DNA of 32,455 nucleotides from Planctomycetales bacterium. Its GTDB lineage: Bacteria; Planctomycetota; Planctomycetia; Pirellulales; Pirellulaceae. A program made the position numbers and the translations under genes. Below are positions 16,001-24,623 of the stretch, piece after piece. The first letter of the stretch is position 1; each line of letters starts with the position of its first letter. Location of the stretch: NCBI GenBank assembly GCA_020426845.1, contig JAGQPF010000405.1:1-32455 (forward strand). The letters are read 5' to 3'. The notes beneath the pieces were generated by a model. The model searched no databases. It saw only the letters and a list, made by a program, of their open reading frames with translations, and had not been told where the DNA came from.

Positions 16001-18182
16001 CGTGCTCGTCACCAATCAGTCGGACTTGCTGTATCTCAAGGACACCGACGGGGACGACGTGGCCGACCAGCGGATTAGCCTGCTGCAGGGACTCGACACC
16101 TCCGACACCCACCACGGCGCGAACAACTTGATCTACGGCCCCGACGGCGGCATCTATTGGCAAAGCGGCGTCTTCATGGTGCACAATCACGAGCACCCGT
16201 GGGGACCCTCGCTGCAGTCGTCCGCGTCAGCCATGTATCGCTTTGATCCGCGACGTTTCACGATCTCGATGCACGCCTTGAATTCGCCGAACCCGCACGG
16301 CATTGCCTTCGACTCCTGGGGATATCACTACGCCACGGACGGCACCGGAGGCCGCGCCTACCAGGTGCGGCCCGACGGCAACGGCTTCAAGATGCATGAG
16401 CTCTTGAAGAAGGAAGTCCGCCCCGTAACCGCCAGCGAAGTGGTCAGCAGCGCTCACTTTCCCGAATCCATGCAGGGCGACTTCTTGATCTGCAACGTGA
16501 TCGGCTTCTTGGGAATCAAACATTATCACCTCGAGCGCAATGCGGACGCGGGCACCGTCTGGGGCGAACCGGCCGGCGACGAACTGAAGGTGATGACGTT
16601 GAATGCCGACGGCACCAAATCCGAGGACCGGTCGCGTGGCTTGCTGATGAGCGGCGACAAGAATTTTCGTCCGTCAGACGCGATTTTCGCTCCCGATGGC
16701 TCGATGTACTTCGCCGACTGGCACAACGTCATTATCGGCCACATGCAGCACAACGTCCGCGATCCGAATCGCGACCACGCTCACGGCCGAATTTACCGCG
16801 TGACCGCCGTCGGCCGACCGCTGCAACCGATCGTCCCGATCGATGGCCAGCCGATCACCGCGCTGTTGGACAATCTGAAGTCGCCCATCGACGGCATTCG
16901 CCACCGCACGCGGATTGAGCTCAGCGAGCGAGATTCCGCCGAGGTCATCGCCGCGACCAAGGAGTGGATGAAACAGTTCGATCCGCAGAAGCAAGAGGAT
17001 GCCCACCACTTCCTCGAGGCGCTCTGGCTGCACCAGCAGCACAACGTGAAGGACTTCGAGCTGCTGGGACTGCTGCTGAATTCGCCCGAGCCGCACGCGC
17101 GGATCGCCGCGAAGACGGTGCAGCATTTCTGGGTAAACGTCGAGAAGACCTATCGCGGCGGGGTGATCGCCGAAGCCGAACTGGCGTCGTCACAGAAGTC
17201 GGGGATTCTCAGCGACACGCCCGAGTTGACAACGATTCGCGTCGCCACCGTTCCCGAAAAGATGATGTACGACGTGCGCGAGCTTACGGTGAAGCCCGGC
17301 AAGAAGGTAAAGCTGACGTTCGCCAACTACGACTTCATGCCGCACAACATCATGCTCGTCAATCCCGGAAAAGCCGACGAGGTTGGGCTGGCCGCCGTCG
17401 AACTGGGCGCGCGCGGGTTTGATGTCGGCTTCATTCCCGAGAGCAAGGAGATTCTCTGGCACAGCCAGCTCACCGATTACGGCCAGGAGGAAGTGATCGA
17501 ATTCACCGCGCCCACGGTCGAAGGAGCGTATCCGTATATCTGCTCGTTCCCGGGCCACCATCGCCTGATGCGCGGCACGTTGTATGTCACGAACAACCTC
17601 GCGGATTTCCTCGCCAAAAATCCCCGCGAGGAGGTCAAGATCACCGAATGGAAACATAGCGACTTGAGCGAGGACCTCAAGCGAGTGAAACAGCACCGCA
17701 GCTTTGCCGCGGGCAAGCAACTGTTCGCCGCGCTTGGCTGCGTTCAGTGCCACAAGATGAGCAAGGACGACGCCACGTTGTCGCAGAGCCCGCTCGGCGC
17801 GAACCAGTCGGTCGGTCCCTACATCGACGAAACCGTGAAAAAGCACAAGCAGGACGCGAGCGCCCTGTTGCGCGAAATCCTCGAGCCCTCGCGAAATGTC
17901 GACGAAAAGTTCCGCCAAGTGATTGTCGCGTTGGACGATGGCAAGAAGCACATTGGGGTTGTCGCTTCCGAGGACGACGCGACGCTGACGATTCTCTCCG
18001 GCAGCCCGCCCAAGAAATTGGAGATTGCCAAGGAATCCATCGACGCGCGCGTCACCTCTCCGCTGTCCATCATGCCTGTCGGACTGTTGAACACGCTGGA
18101 CAAGGAGCAGATCCTCGACCTATTGGCCTATTTGCTCGCCGGCGGCAACCCGAAGGACATGGCCTACCACCATGGCCATTGA
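13005..18182 (+). CDS. Giant exported fusion: ThuA, discoidin-like, SGNH, PVC-type dehydrogenase propeller, azurin-like and cytochrome c domains
   Basis: The protein has 1725 residues; ATG 13020 is an alternative start, and a signal peptide is present either way (FAFLLAALSTATAFAEG). The domains in order are as follows. ThuA-like: about 38-330 (GDHEYRSEETLPAL, then RGGPVVGLRTATHAF). Discoidin-like: about 388-520 (ARFVRIELPGDRRILTLAEV, later WWELDLGQATNIDKIVV). SGNH-hydrolase-like: about 577-782 (ILGNGLADRMQ, GYNES, GVHLSAEGNRQ). PVC-type sorbosone-dehydrogenase-like propeller: about 909-1268 (DSWGYHYATDGTGG). A helical region runs to about 1400. A type I copper domain spans about 1410-1530, with ligands His1447, Cys1513, His1518 and Met1522 at azurin spacing. 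The cytochrome c domain at about 1565-1725 has CVQCH (Cys1579, Cys1582, His1583) and a likely axial Met1690. It probably oxidises a sugar or glycan in the periplasm and passes electrons through copper and heme. The substrate is unknown. Confidence 0.92.
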   Translation: MFIKQMTKFAFLLAALSTATAFAEGVVYEGTTGPGAGKHIVMLAGDHEYRSEETLPALARILAKHHGFKCTVLFNVDRETGEIVPGNSNMPGLEALKTADLAVVFLRFQDFPVEQMRHFDDYLNRGGPVVGLRTATHAFRMKGDAPFAKYSFDYKGEQYELGFGHQVLGQTWVGHYGRNHQQSTRITAVADKQKHPILRGVENIWVQAGGYVGKPTDGEILTMAQPLNGMTPESPVDATKPPQPSEWTRTYASKSGKSGRVFTSLYGTPEDLLNDGYRRMLVNGCFWSLGLEDAIKSDANIAFVGPFEPNTFGNGSHAHGIKPEAYVGFESPIPTNHDTKNPNARANQKAPRKQGGAKAKSAKSATSVDAGSVKPAQAPKSAATLVTGKAARFVRIELPGDRRILTLAEVEVFSDGKNVAAGGKATQSSTGAGGVASRAMDGNKDPDFGKQGQTHTSNAGQRNPWWELDLGQATNIDKIVVSNRSGFEGRLAGFTITLLDAERNKVFQATDIAAPQRMEIDVKNGKLNYLAYDGKPGKPVTSNPALAQGSGRNGRRTAQSPPDPDLVDVPADYHDRLPFAFQSGDVVAILGNGLADRMQHDGWLETLLQSQLVGQQVRFRNMSASGDRANHYPRSSGQMSMTAYLRHVQPTVVFAMFGYNESFDARPEDYKSQLLEWVRRTRGAKATGKEFPRIVLFSPIAHEDTHNPNVPDGRAHNVRLAALTRATAAAAQEAGVAFVDLFHPSLELFKQSKQPLTINGVHLSAEGNRQLAEVIAQQLLGKPVHRASTGASGTLEPLRQGVLDKDLHWWNRYRASDGNDIWGGRSTLSFVNNQTNAQVLQPELTMLDVMTANRDEVVWARAAGKDKSVDDSNVPQPVPVVSNVGGGSKSSSAVKEGSLNYVSGEEGLQHLAVAKGFEVKLFADEARFPQLVNPVQLQFDTKGRLWAAVWPTYPKWEPRGQMNDALIILHDDDNNGVADRVTTFAEVQNPLGFEFWNGGVLVTNQSDLLYLKDTDGDDVADQRISLLQGLDTSDTHHGANNLIYGPDGGIYWQSGVFMVHNHEHPWGPSLQSSASAMYRFDPRRFTISMHALNSPNPHGIAFDSWGYHYATDGTGGRAYQVRPDGNGFKMHELLKKEVRPVTASEVVSSAHFPESMQGDFLICNVIGFLGIKHYHLERNADAGTVWGEPAGDELKVMTLNADGTKSEDRSRGLLMSGDKNFRPSDAIFAPDGSMYFADWHNVIIGHMQHNVRDPNRDHAHGRIYRVTAVGRPLQPIVPIDGQPITALLDNLKSPIDGIRHRTRIELSERDSAEVIAATKEWMKQFDPQKQEDAHHFLEALWLHQQHNVKDFELLGLLLNSPEPHARIAAKTVQHFWVNVEKTYRGGVIAEAELASSQKSGILSDTPELTTIRVATVPEKMMYDVRELTVKPGKKVKLTFANYDFMPHNIMLVNPGKADEVGLAAVELGARGFDVGFIPESKEILWHSQLTDYGQEEVIEFTAPTVEGAYPYICSFPGHHRLMRGTLYVTNNLADFLAKNPREEVKITEWKHSDLSEDLKRVKQHRSFAAGKQLFAALGCVQCHKMSKDDATLSQSPLGANQSVGPYIDETVKKHKQDASALLREILEPSRNVDEKFRQVIVALDDGKKHIGVVASEDDATLTILSGSPPKKLEIAKESIDARVTSPLSIMPVGLLNTLDKEQILDLLAYLLAGGNPKDMAYHHGH

Positions 18183-18192
18183 TGCTTGATGC

Positions 18193-18218
18193 ACGCGCCC
18201 ATTCTGGAATGGGCGCGT
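18193..18218. terminator. Bidirectional terminator hairpin between convergent genes
   Basis: ACGCGCCCATTC at 18193-18204 and GAATGGGCGCGT at 18207-18218 form a perfect 12-bp inverted repeat with only two bases between the arms. It starts 11 bases after the stop of the giant fusion gene and lies 26 bases before the stop of the convergent RND pump gene. The symmetry and placement fit a terminator serving both strands. A T tract is lacking. Confidence 0.75.
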
Positions 18219-18244
18219 ACATCCATCACGTCGTCAGTGCGTCG

Positions 18245-21200
18245 TCAGTGCTCGAACTCCGTCATGTCGACCTCCTCGTCCTGCTCCTCGCGTGGCTCAA
18301 ACCAACGATAGATCGTGGGCAGCACGAGCAAGGTCAGCATGGTGCAGGTGATCAGCCCGCCGATGACGACCGTGGCCAACGGGCGTTGGACCTCGGCGCC
18401 CGAGCTGTGGGAGATCGCCATCGGGATGAACCCCAGGGCGCCGCAGGAGGCGGTCATGAGCACCGGCCGCAAGCGGTCCATGGCGCCATTGACGACAGCG
18501 TCCCGTTGACTGTCGCCGGAGTCGCGGAGGTGCCGCACATGCTCGATCAACACCACGCCGTTCATGACGGCGATGCCGAACAGGGCGATAAAGCCCACGC
18601 CGGCGGAGATCGAGAACGGCATGTCTCGCAGCCACAGCGCCAAGATGCCGCCGGTGGCGGCAATCGGGACGTTCAGATAGATCAGCAGCGCCAAACTGGT
18701 GGAGTTGAAGGTCATGTAGAGCAGCGCGAAAATCAAGAACAAGGCGACCGGCACGGCCACGCCGAGCCGCTTGCTCGCCGCCTGTAGATTTTCGAACTGA
18801 CCGCCCCATCGCAGCGTGTAGCCGGCCGGCAGTTCGACATCGCGATCAACCACCTGCTGCGCCTCGGCGACAAAGCCGGCGAGGTCGCGGCCACGGACAT
18901 TGCACTGCACCAGCAGCCGGCGTCGGATCGCGTCGCGGCTGATCTCAACAGGGCCATCCTCCACGAACACGTCGGCCAGCTGGGAGATCGGAATCGGCTG
19001 CCCCTTCGCATCGTCGATGCGCAGCTGCTTCACCTTCTCCAGACTGTGTCGCCACTCCGGAGCAAGACGCACCTGCATCGGGAAGCGGCGTTGCCCCTCG
19101 AAGACCTGCCCGATCGGCACGCCGCCAACGGTGGCGACCGCGTCCAGCACGTCTCGCGTCTTGATGCCGTAGCGAGCCAGCGCCTCGCGACGAACAATCA
19201 CGCGAATATACGGCAGCCCCGCAACCTGCTGCGCAGCGACATCCGCGGCGCCAGCCACCTTGTTCAGGGCGACGACGATCTCATCGCCTTTTCGCTTCAA
19301 CTCGTCCAGATCATCGCCGTAGATGCTGAGCCCGATGTCGGATCTCACGCCGGCGACGAGCTCCTGAACCCGCAATTCAATCGGCTGCGTGAAGCTGAAC
19401 GCGTTGCCCGAGACATCCTCGGCGAGCCGCTCCTGCATGTGCTTGATCAAGTCCTCCTTGGTAATGCCGTGCGTCCACTCTTCGTGCGGCTTCAGGCGGA
19501 CGATCACGTCGGTTTGATAGACGCCCATCGGGTCGTTGGCAATCTCGGGACGCCCGGACTTCGAGACAACGGTTTGCACTTCGGGGAACGTCAGCAGACA
19601 GCGTTCGATCGCCTTGGTCATCTCGATCGAGGTCTCCAACGACGCGCTGGGAAGCCGAGTCGCTTGGATCGCAATGTCTCCCTCATCCAGCTTGGGCACG
19701 AACTCGCGCCCCAGCCCCTGAGCCAAGGCAATGCTGCCGGCAAATGCGAGCAGAGAGCTGCCCAGCATCAGCACCGGATGCCGCATGGAGAAGTCGAGCA
19801 GCGGGCGATAGCCTCGCTTGATCCAGCGAACCAAAAACGTCTCGCGCTCCTTGATCACGCGCGCCAAGAACAACGACGCCATCACGGGCATCACGGTCAC
19901 CGAGAGCACCAGGGCCGACGACAACGCGGTCATGAAGGTGAACGCCATCGGGCGGAACATCTTGCCTTCCATGCCTTGCAGGCTGAGGATCGGCAGGAAG
20001 ACGATGATCACGATGATGCCGGCAAACATCACGGGCTTGCCGACTTCTTTGGCCGACTCGCGGTACACTCCCAGCGGCACTCGCTTGCCATGCGTGTGCT
20101 GGTAATGCGCGGCGCGGCGCACGCAGTTCTCAATCATCACCACGGCGCCATCCACGATCACGCCGAAATCGACTGCGCCGAGGCTCATCAGATTCGCGGA
20201 GACGCCTGCATATCGCATGGCAACCAGCGCGCTCATGGCCGACAGCGGAATTGCGGCGGCAACGATCAAGCCCGCTCGCACGTCGCCCAGCAGCAGGAAC
20301 AGCATCAGGATCACCAGCAGCACGCCGAGGCCGAGGTTCTCGCCGACGGTGAAGATTGTCTTGTTCACCAGCTCGGTGCGGTCGTAGAACGTGTCGAGGA
20401 CGATGCCTTCCGGCAGCGTCTTCTGGATCTCGGCAATCTGCTGCTTCACATCGTCGACGACCTGCCGCGAGTTGCCACCCATCAGCATCATCACCATGCC
20501 AACCACCGCCTCGCGATTGCCGTCACGAGTCACGGCGCCTTGGCGCAGCATTGGCGCAAACTCCACCTTGGCCACATCGCGAATGCGGATCGGCGTGCCG
20601 TCCCGGCTCTCGAGCACGATCGAGCGAATGTCCTCGAGAGAGGTGACGAGGCCTTCGCCGCGAATCAATCGCTGTTCGGCGCCGTGGGTGATATAGCCGC
20701 CGCCCGAATTGCCGTTATTCTCCTCCAAAGCGGCGAACACGTCGCTCAGCGAGATGTCGTAGTTTTGCAGCTTGCCGGGGTCGATCTGCACCTCATATGT
20801 TTTCAGCTCGCCGCCAAATGTGTTGACTTCCGTGACGCCCGGCACACTGCGAAGCTGAAAGGCGATTTGCCAGTCGAGGATGGTCCGGAGCTCGGTCAAC
20901 GAATGGTTGTGGCCGTCGGCCGAGCGAACTTCGAACTGATAGATCTCGCTCATGCCCGTGGCAATCGGCCCCAGCTCGGGTGTGCCCATGCCGGGAGGGA
21001 TCTCCTCTTTGGCCTTCAACAGCCGCTCGCCCACCTGATTGCGAGCCCAGTAGATATCCGTGCCCTCCTTGAAGGCGACTGTCACGGCGCTCAGGCCAAA
21101 GCGGCTGATCGAACGTATTTCCTCGACATCGGGAACACCGCTCATGGCGTTCTCAACCGGGAACGTGATGAACTGCTCGACCTCCACCGGGCCTAGCGCC

Positions 21201-21361
21201 GGCGAGTTGGTCAGCACTTGCACCTGCACGTTCGTCAGGTCCGGCACCGCGTCCAACGGGATGGTGGCGGCGGCGATGAGGCCGGCGCCAAGCACCACTA
21301 GCGAGAGCAGCATGACGATGAATCGATTGTTCATCGCCCATTCAATGATGTGATTCACCAT
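18245..21361 (-). CDS. Heavy-metal efflux RND pump (CzcA/CusA family)
   Basis: The 1038-residue inner-membrane protein uses the proton gradient to export metal cations across the envelope with an adaptor and an outer-membrane channel. It starts at ATG 21361, with GAGGAA a few bases upstream. The N-terminus (IIEWAMNNRFIVMLLSL) and the next conserved stretch (TIPLDAVPDLTNVQVQV) are typical of the family. The proton-relay segment reads DFGVIVDGAVVMIEN, with Asp398, Asp404 and Glu411. The DFG-x3-DGA-x4-EN form is the one described for CzcA-like divalent-cation pumps, not for Cu/Ag pumps, so Zn, Co, Cd or Ni is the better guess. The large periplasmic loops and 12-span layout are complete. The adaptor gene lies 4 bases upstream. 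The C-terminus is acidic (EPREEQDEEVDMTEFEH). No outer-membrane channel gene is in the window. Confidence 0.95.
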   Translation of the reverse strand: MVNHIIEWAMNNRFIVMLLSLVVLGAGLIAAATIPLDAVPDLTNVQVQVLTNSPALGPVEVEQFITFPVENAMSGVPDVEEIRSISRFGLSAVTVAFKEGTDIYWARNQVGERLLKAKEEIPPGMGTPELGPIATGMSEIYQFEVRSADGHNHSLTELRTILDWQIAFQLRSVPGVTEVNTFGGELKTYEVQIDPGKLQNYDISLSDVFAALEENNGNSGGGYITHGAEQRLIRGEGLVTSLEDIRSIVLESRDGTPIRIRDVAKVEFAPMLRQGAVTRDGNREAVVGMVMMLMGGNSRQVVDDVKQQIAEIQKTLPEGIVLDTFYDRTELVNKTIFTVGENLGLGVLLVILMLFLLLGDVRAGLIVAAAIPLSAMSALVAMRYAGVSANLMSLGAVDFGVIVDGAVVMIENCVRRAAHYQHTHGKRVPLGVYRESAKEVGKPVMFAGIIVIIVFLPILSLQGMEGKMFRPMAFTFMTALSSALVLSVTVMPVMASLFLARVIKERETFLVRWIKRGYRPLLDFSMRHPVLMLGSSLLAFAGSIALAQGLGREFVPKLDEGDIAIQATRLPSASLETSIEMTKAIERCLLTFPEVQTVVSKSGRPEIANDPMGVYQTDVIVRLKPHEEWTHGITKEDLIKHMQERLAEDVSGNAFSFTQPIELRVQELVAGVRSDIGLSIYGDDLDELKRKGDEIVVALNKVAGAADVAAQQVAGLPYIRVIVRREALARYGIKTRDVLDAVATVGGVPIGQVFEGQRRFPMQVRLAPEWRHSLEKVKQLRIDDAKGQPIPISQLADVFVEDGPVEISRDAIRRRLLVQCNVRGRDLAGFVAEAQQVVDRDVELPAGYTLRWGGQFENLQAASKRLGVAVPVALFLIFALLYMTFNSTSLALLIYLNVPIAATGGILALWLRDMPFSISAGVGFIALFGIAVMNGVVLIEHVRHLRDSGDSQRDAVVNGAMDRLRPVLMTASCGALGFIPMAISHSSGAEVQRPLATVVIGGLITCTMLTLLVLPTIYRWFEPREEQDEEVDMTEFEH

Positions 21362-21365
21362 GGTG

Positions 21366-22880
21366 TCATTCCTCTTCCAACAACTCGGCCAGCAACTTGG
21401 ACTTCAGGATGAAGCCACCCTTGACGACGACTGAATCGCCCTCTTGAAGTCCACTTTTGACAGCAACCGCCTCGTCGTTGGAGTCCCCCACTTCGATCGC
21501 GCGCCGCTCAAACTTTCCGTCCCCAACGTGGACAAACACGAACTGCAGGCCCTCGTGCTCCTGCACTGCGGCGAGGGGTGTTTGAACAACGCTCTCATCG
21601 CTGCCGGCGTGAATCCGGATGTTGACAAACATGCCCGGCTTGAGCAGATGCTCGGCGTTGGACGCCACGGCCCGCATCGATATGGTGCGTGTCGTCTCAT
21701 CCATGATCTCGCCGGCATAGAACACCTTGGCCTCAAACACGCGGTCCGGCCACGCCTTGTTGGTGAGCTCGATCGTCTGATTCTCCAGCTCGCTCAGCAG
21801 CGGCACATGCTCCTCATACACGTCGGCGTTAATCCAGACGGTGGACAAGTCGGCGATGCTCAACAACATCGCATCCGGCCGCACTTGCTCGCTGAGCACG
21901 ACGTCCTTGCTGATCACCGTGCCATTGAACGGGGCGCGGATCGAATAGTGAGAGATCGTCTCGCCTTGCTTGGCCGGGTCCACTTCGGCGATCTCCGCGT
22001 CATTGCAGCCCAGGATTCGCAGGCTGGTGGAGGCGACCGCCACCAGCGTGTCCGCCTCGCGAACCGCCTGCGACGACAACAGCTGGGTGGTTTTTAGCTC
22101 ATATTCGATCTGCTCGATCCGCGATTGGAAGGTGGCGAGATCCGCGTTGCGATTGGCCTGGGCGGTCAGGAACTGGGCGCCCGAGACGGCGCCGCTTTCC
22201 GACAACCCCTCCAAGCGACTCACGTCCGCTTGCGACTTCAAATAGCTGGAGTACGCCGCCAGCAATCGCTCGCGAAAGTCGCCCATGGGCCGGTTGCGAA
22301 ACTGCGTCTCGATCGCGTTGATTGATTCGCCCTTGCGCAGGGCAACAAGCAGCTCCTTGGCGTTGGCCGAGATCTCTTTCTGCAAGTTGTTCTTTGCCTC
22401 CGCCATCTCCAGTTGCAGCTGCGCCTGGTAGTAGTCGAGCTTGGCTTGTCCGACTTCGCGACTGTGGACCGTCAGCAACAGCTCGTCGGCCTTGACGCTT
22501 TGCCCCAGCCGGAAAGACACTTTGTCGACCGTGCCTTCGACCATCGGGTAGATGTGGGCGATTTGGTCCTCGTTGAGCGTAATGGCGCCGGTCATCTCGA
22601 CCGTCCGCGTAAATGCACCCGCTCGAGCGGGAGCTACCTCGATGCCAGCGGACTCCCAGCGCTCTTCCGGAAATTCAATCTGCCCGGCGGACTCCGTTTC
22701 GCCGCCTGGCGACCGGCTGGCTCCCGCGTGGGAATCGGGCTGCGGAACTTCCGGCGGGCCCCCGCTGTGCAGATACCATCGCATGCCGATGGCGCCAGCC
22801 GCAAACGCGGCAACGCTGAGCAAAAGCGACAACCGGAGCGGCACACGCCCGGTCGCGTTGGATGTTGGAGGTGAATTCAT
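21366..22880 (-). CDS. RND efflux periplasmic adaptor (CzcB/CusB, HlyD family)
   Basis: The 504-residue protein is anchored by one N-terminal span at about residues 16-36 (LSLLLSVAAFAAGAIGMRW). It links the RND pump to an outer-membrane channel. The first half of a lipoyl-like domain is seen in AHIYPMVEGTVDKVSFRLGQ. A long helical hairpin follows (KLDYYQAQLQLEMAEAKNNL and onward). The second half of the lipoyl-like domain is FNGTVISKDVVLSEQVRPD, followed by beta-barrel and membrane-proximal parts near the C-terminus (DSVVVKGGFILKSKLLAEL). No His-rich metal-binding N-terminal extension is present. Its stop lies 4 bases before the pump start, so the two form an operon. ATG 22880 is the only good start; no ribosome site is evident. 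Confidence 0.92.
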   Translation of the reverse strand: MNSPPTSNATGRVPLRLSLLLSVAAFAAGAIGMRWYLHSGGPPEVPQPDSHAGASRSPGGETESAGQIEFPEERWESAGIEVAPARAGAFTRTVEMTGAITLNEDQIAHIYPMVEGTVDKVSFRLGQSVKADELLLTVHSREVGQAKLDYYQAQLQLEMAEAKNNLQKEISANAKELLVALRKGESINAIETQFRNRPMGDFRERLLAAYSSYLKSQADVSRLEGLSESGAVSGAQFLTAQANRNADLATFQSRIEQIEYELKTTQLLSSQAVREADTLVAVASTSLRILGCNDAEIAEVDPAKQGETISHYSIRAPFNGTVISKDVVLSEQVRPDAMLLSIADLSTVWINADVYEEHVPLLSELENQTIELTNKAWPDRVFEAKVFYAGEIMDETTRTISMRAVASNAEHLLKPGMFVNIRIHAGSDESVVQTPLAAVQEHEGLQFVFVHVGDGKFERRAIEVGDSNDEAVAVKSGLQEGDSVVVKGGFILKSKLLAELLEEE

Positions 22881-23272
22881 GGGGCAATTGCAGGCTAAGA
22901 TAGGAAGTTGTCCTGCGAGTTCAAAAGTAGACTCGCAACCGAAAGCGACATGGACGAATGGAACAGTCCGGGGTTGGCCGCGTGAGTGACGCGGCGGGCC
23001 TCCATCGCAGGCGGCCCTTGTGGTGCAAGGTGCCAGCGGACTGCTTGGACACAGGCGCCGCAGACCGCCTTAGCACGACGTCGAACGTCTCGAACGTCTT
23101 GGTTGGCGGCGGGGCGCCACGGTTCTAAGAGGCCGTTGAAAAGTCAGCTGATCCGGCCAGCGAACCAGCATGTTCCGGCGCGACAAACGATCGCCGGCGG
23201 GGTGTTCTTCAACAGGCTGCTAAGCAACAAGCGCACCCGAGTCCGGGGCGGGAAGCGATCGCTCCCGGCCTC
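22881..23272. other. Intergenic region holding a degenerate 36-bp element and an imperfect inverted repeat
   Basis: About 390 bases separate the adaptor gene from the small upstream gene. A degraded copy of the 36-bp element is at 22995-23030. Further along, 23132-23144 (AGGCCGTTGAAAA) is roughly complementary to 23207-23220 (TTCTTCAACAGGCT), enclosing about 60 bases. Neither frame here looks coding. The adaptor promoter should lie in this stretch, but I cannot place it. Confidence 0.45.
22995..23030 (+). repeat. Degenerate copy of the 36-bp palindromic element
   Basis: The first 19 bases are identical to the other copies. One base differs in the middle, and the right-hand end (TGGTGCAAGG in place of TGAGGCCCGG) has lost the complementary arm. 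The copy is intergenic, consistent with decay of an older insertion. Confidence 0.75.
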
Positions 23273-23707
23273 CTAGCAGCGCAGCACAACGCACGTCGGT
23301 CGCGCCAACGTGTGTAGCCCTTCTTGGCTGGAACGTGCCGATGAGAATAGAGCGCTCGACGCATCCGCCTGCGTAAAGCAGGGGGTCAGCCACGCGGCCT
23401 CGGCAACCCATTCAGGTTGCGGGACTTCGTCCGAGGAAGGAGCAAGCAGGTTGTCGGCCAGGGCCCCCGGCAAGCGGGCTTGCAGAAACACCCAGTGATA
23501 GTGCAACCCGACCGGATGAGATTCCGTGGCGCCCCACACACCGAATTGAGTGCTTTCAAAATGGGCCTGAAGCAAGCGACTGCCGAGGGCCGACACGGCA
23601 ACGTCGGCATGATTGTGGGCCACCGGGCGCGGTCCGAGGGCGGCGACAAGCAGCAACAGCTGCAGTCGAACACACCAACGCGAACCCAACAATCGGTGGT
23701 ATCTCAT
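23273..23707 (-). CDS. Small exported His-containing protein upstream of the metal-efflux operon
   Basis: The 144-residue protein is read from ATG 23707; the longer frame to 23779 adds a Pro-rich stretch that looks non-coding. Residues about 10-30 form a signal peptide or anchor (WCVRLQLLLLVAALGP). Histidines cluster right after it (VAHNHADV) and later (ESHPVGLHYHW). It could bind metal in the periplasm. The gene lies on the same strand as the adaptor and pump genes but about 390 bases upstream, so shared regulation is a guess. I recall similar short His-containing proteins beside efflux genes in planctomycetes but name no family. Confidence 0.6.
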   Translation of the reverse strand: MRYHRLLGSRWCVRLQLLLLVAALGPRPVAHNHADVAVSALGSRLLQAHFESTQFGVWGATESHPVGLHYHWVFLQARLPGALADNLLAPSSDEVPQPEWVAEAAWLTPCFTQADASSALFSSARSSQEGLHTLARPTCVVLRC

Positions 23708-23809
23708 CCGAATGGATGTTCCGGGGCAGTGCACAATAGGGGAGGGAGGTGAGGGAGGTCGCAACTCAAGACGTCGCAACCATCTATCGCCTTCATCATG
23801 TGAGTGTAC

Positions 23810-24589
23810 CTACGAGGCCTCGCCAAGTCCAGGAATCTCCGATTCGACAGCGATTCCTGGCAGCTGGTCCGCATCCAGCAGCCGATAGCTGGCAATCAGG
23901 CCTCTTAACTCGTTGGGTGGCAACCACATCATCGCGTCGAGCACCGACAAGCCATTGACGAACGGCAGGCGCCGCTGCGGGTACGCAGGCAGGTCATGGC
24001 TGAGAAATCGCAGCCGCACGCCCGCCTCGTCGAACTCCCGGGGGTCGAACAGCGAGGCGCCGCCCATCGGATTGACGTACTCATCCGCGCCGGCCTCGGC
24101 CGCCAGCAGCCAAGCCCATTGTCCGGCGTGCTTTGCCCGCGGCAGCTGCCGTGTGGATTCGGACAGCACCTCGAACACGGGCGGCTCGATCTCCAACCGC
24201 CGGCAAACCGCGCGCAACCCGCGCACCAGAACGGTGGCTAATGACGTCGGCGTGTCACATGCGACTCCGGCCAGCAGCTCCACCACCTCGTCATAATGCG
24301 GCGCCCGCAGATCGCGATAGTAGTCCAAGTGGGCAACAGCCTGCTTCGCCCAGCCCGATGGATCGGCGATCTCGATTTGGTGAATCGGCGTCTCTCGAGG
24401 CGCTTTGCGAACGGGAATTCCCAGATGCTTCCAAGCGGCACGGCCACGTGTCAACACCCGATTGCGGTTAACCCAGCCCTTGCGGATGTACTGTGGCGTG
24501 TCGAAAACGATCCAATGGTCGACGGCGTGCAGCAGCGCAAAGTATCCCAGATACGGGAAGAAGTACGGCTGCATGATGCCAATTCTCAC
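23810..24589 (-). CDS. WbqC-like family protein
   Basis: The start is taken as GTG 24589, because AAGGAG lies 9 bases upstream and the product then begins VRIGIMQPYFFPYLGYF, like family members. An ATG at 24610 would add seven residues. The 259-residue protein shows the WbqC hallmarks in order: IMQPYFFPYLGYFALL, VFDTPQYIRKGWVNRNRV, then YYRDLRAPHYDEVVELL. It is complete for the family. WbqC-like proteins occur in O-antigen and other surface-glycan loci and are poorly characterised. Here it is the last gene of the cassette, about 34 bases after the aminotransferase homologue, which supports a role in making or modifying a glycan. Confidence 0.9.
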   Translation of the reverse strand: MRIGIMQPYFFPYLGYFALLHAVDHWIVFDTPQYIRKGWVNRNRVLTRGRAAWKHLGIPVRKAPRETPIHQIEIADPSGWAKQAVAHLDYYRDLRAPHYDEVVELLAGVACDTPTSLATVLVRGLRAVCRRLEIEPPVFEVLSESTRQLPRAKHAGQWAWLLAAEAGADEYVNPMGGASLFDPREFDEAGVRLRFLSHDLPAYPQRRLPFVNGLSVLDAMMWLPPNELRGLIASYRLLDADQLPGIAVESEIPGLGEAS

Positions 24590-24623
24590 GCGTCCATTCT
24601 CCTTCCACATCGCCTCGACGACT

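Noticed and set aside
19046..21196. A 716-residue plus-strand open frame opposite the RND pump gene
   Set aside because: It is a shadow of the high-GC pump gene. The product is rich in His, Arg, Ala and Gln with no domain, while the minus strand gives a full CzcA-like protein.
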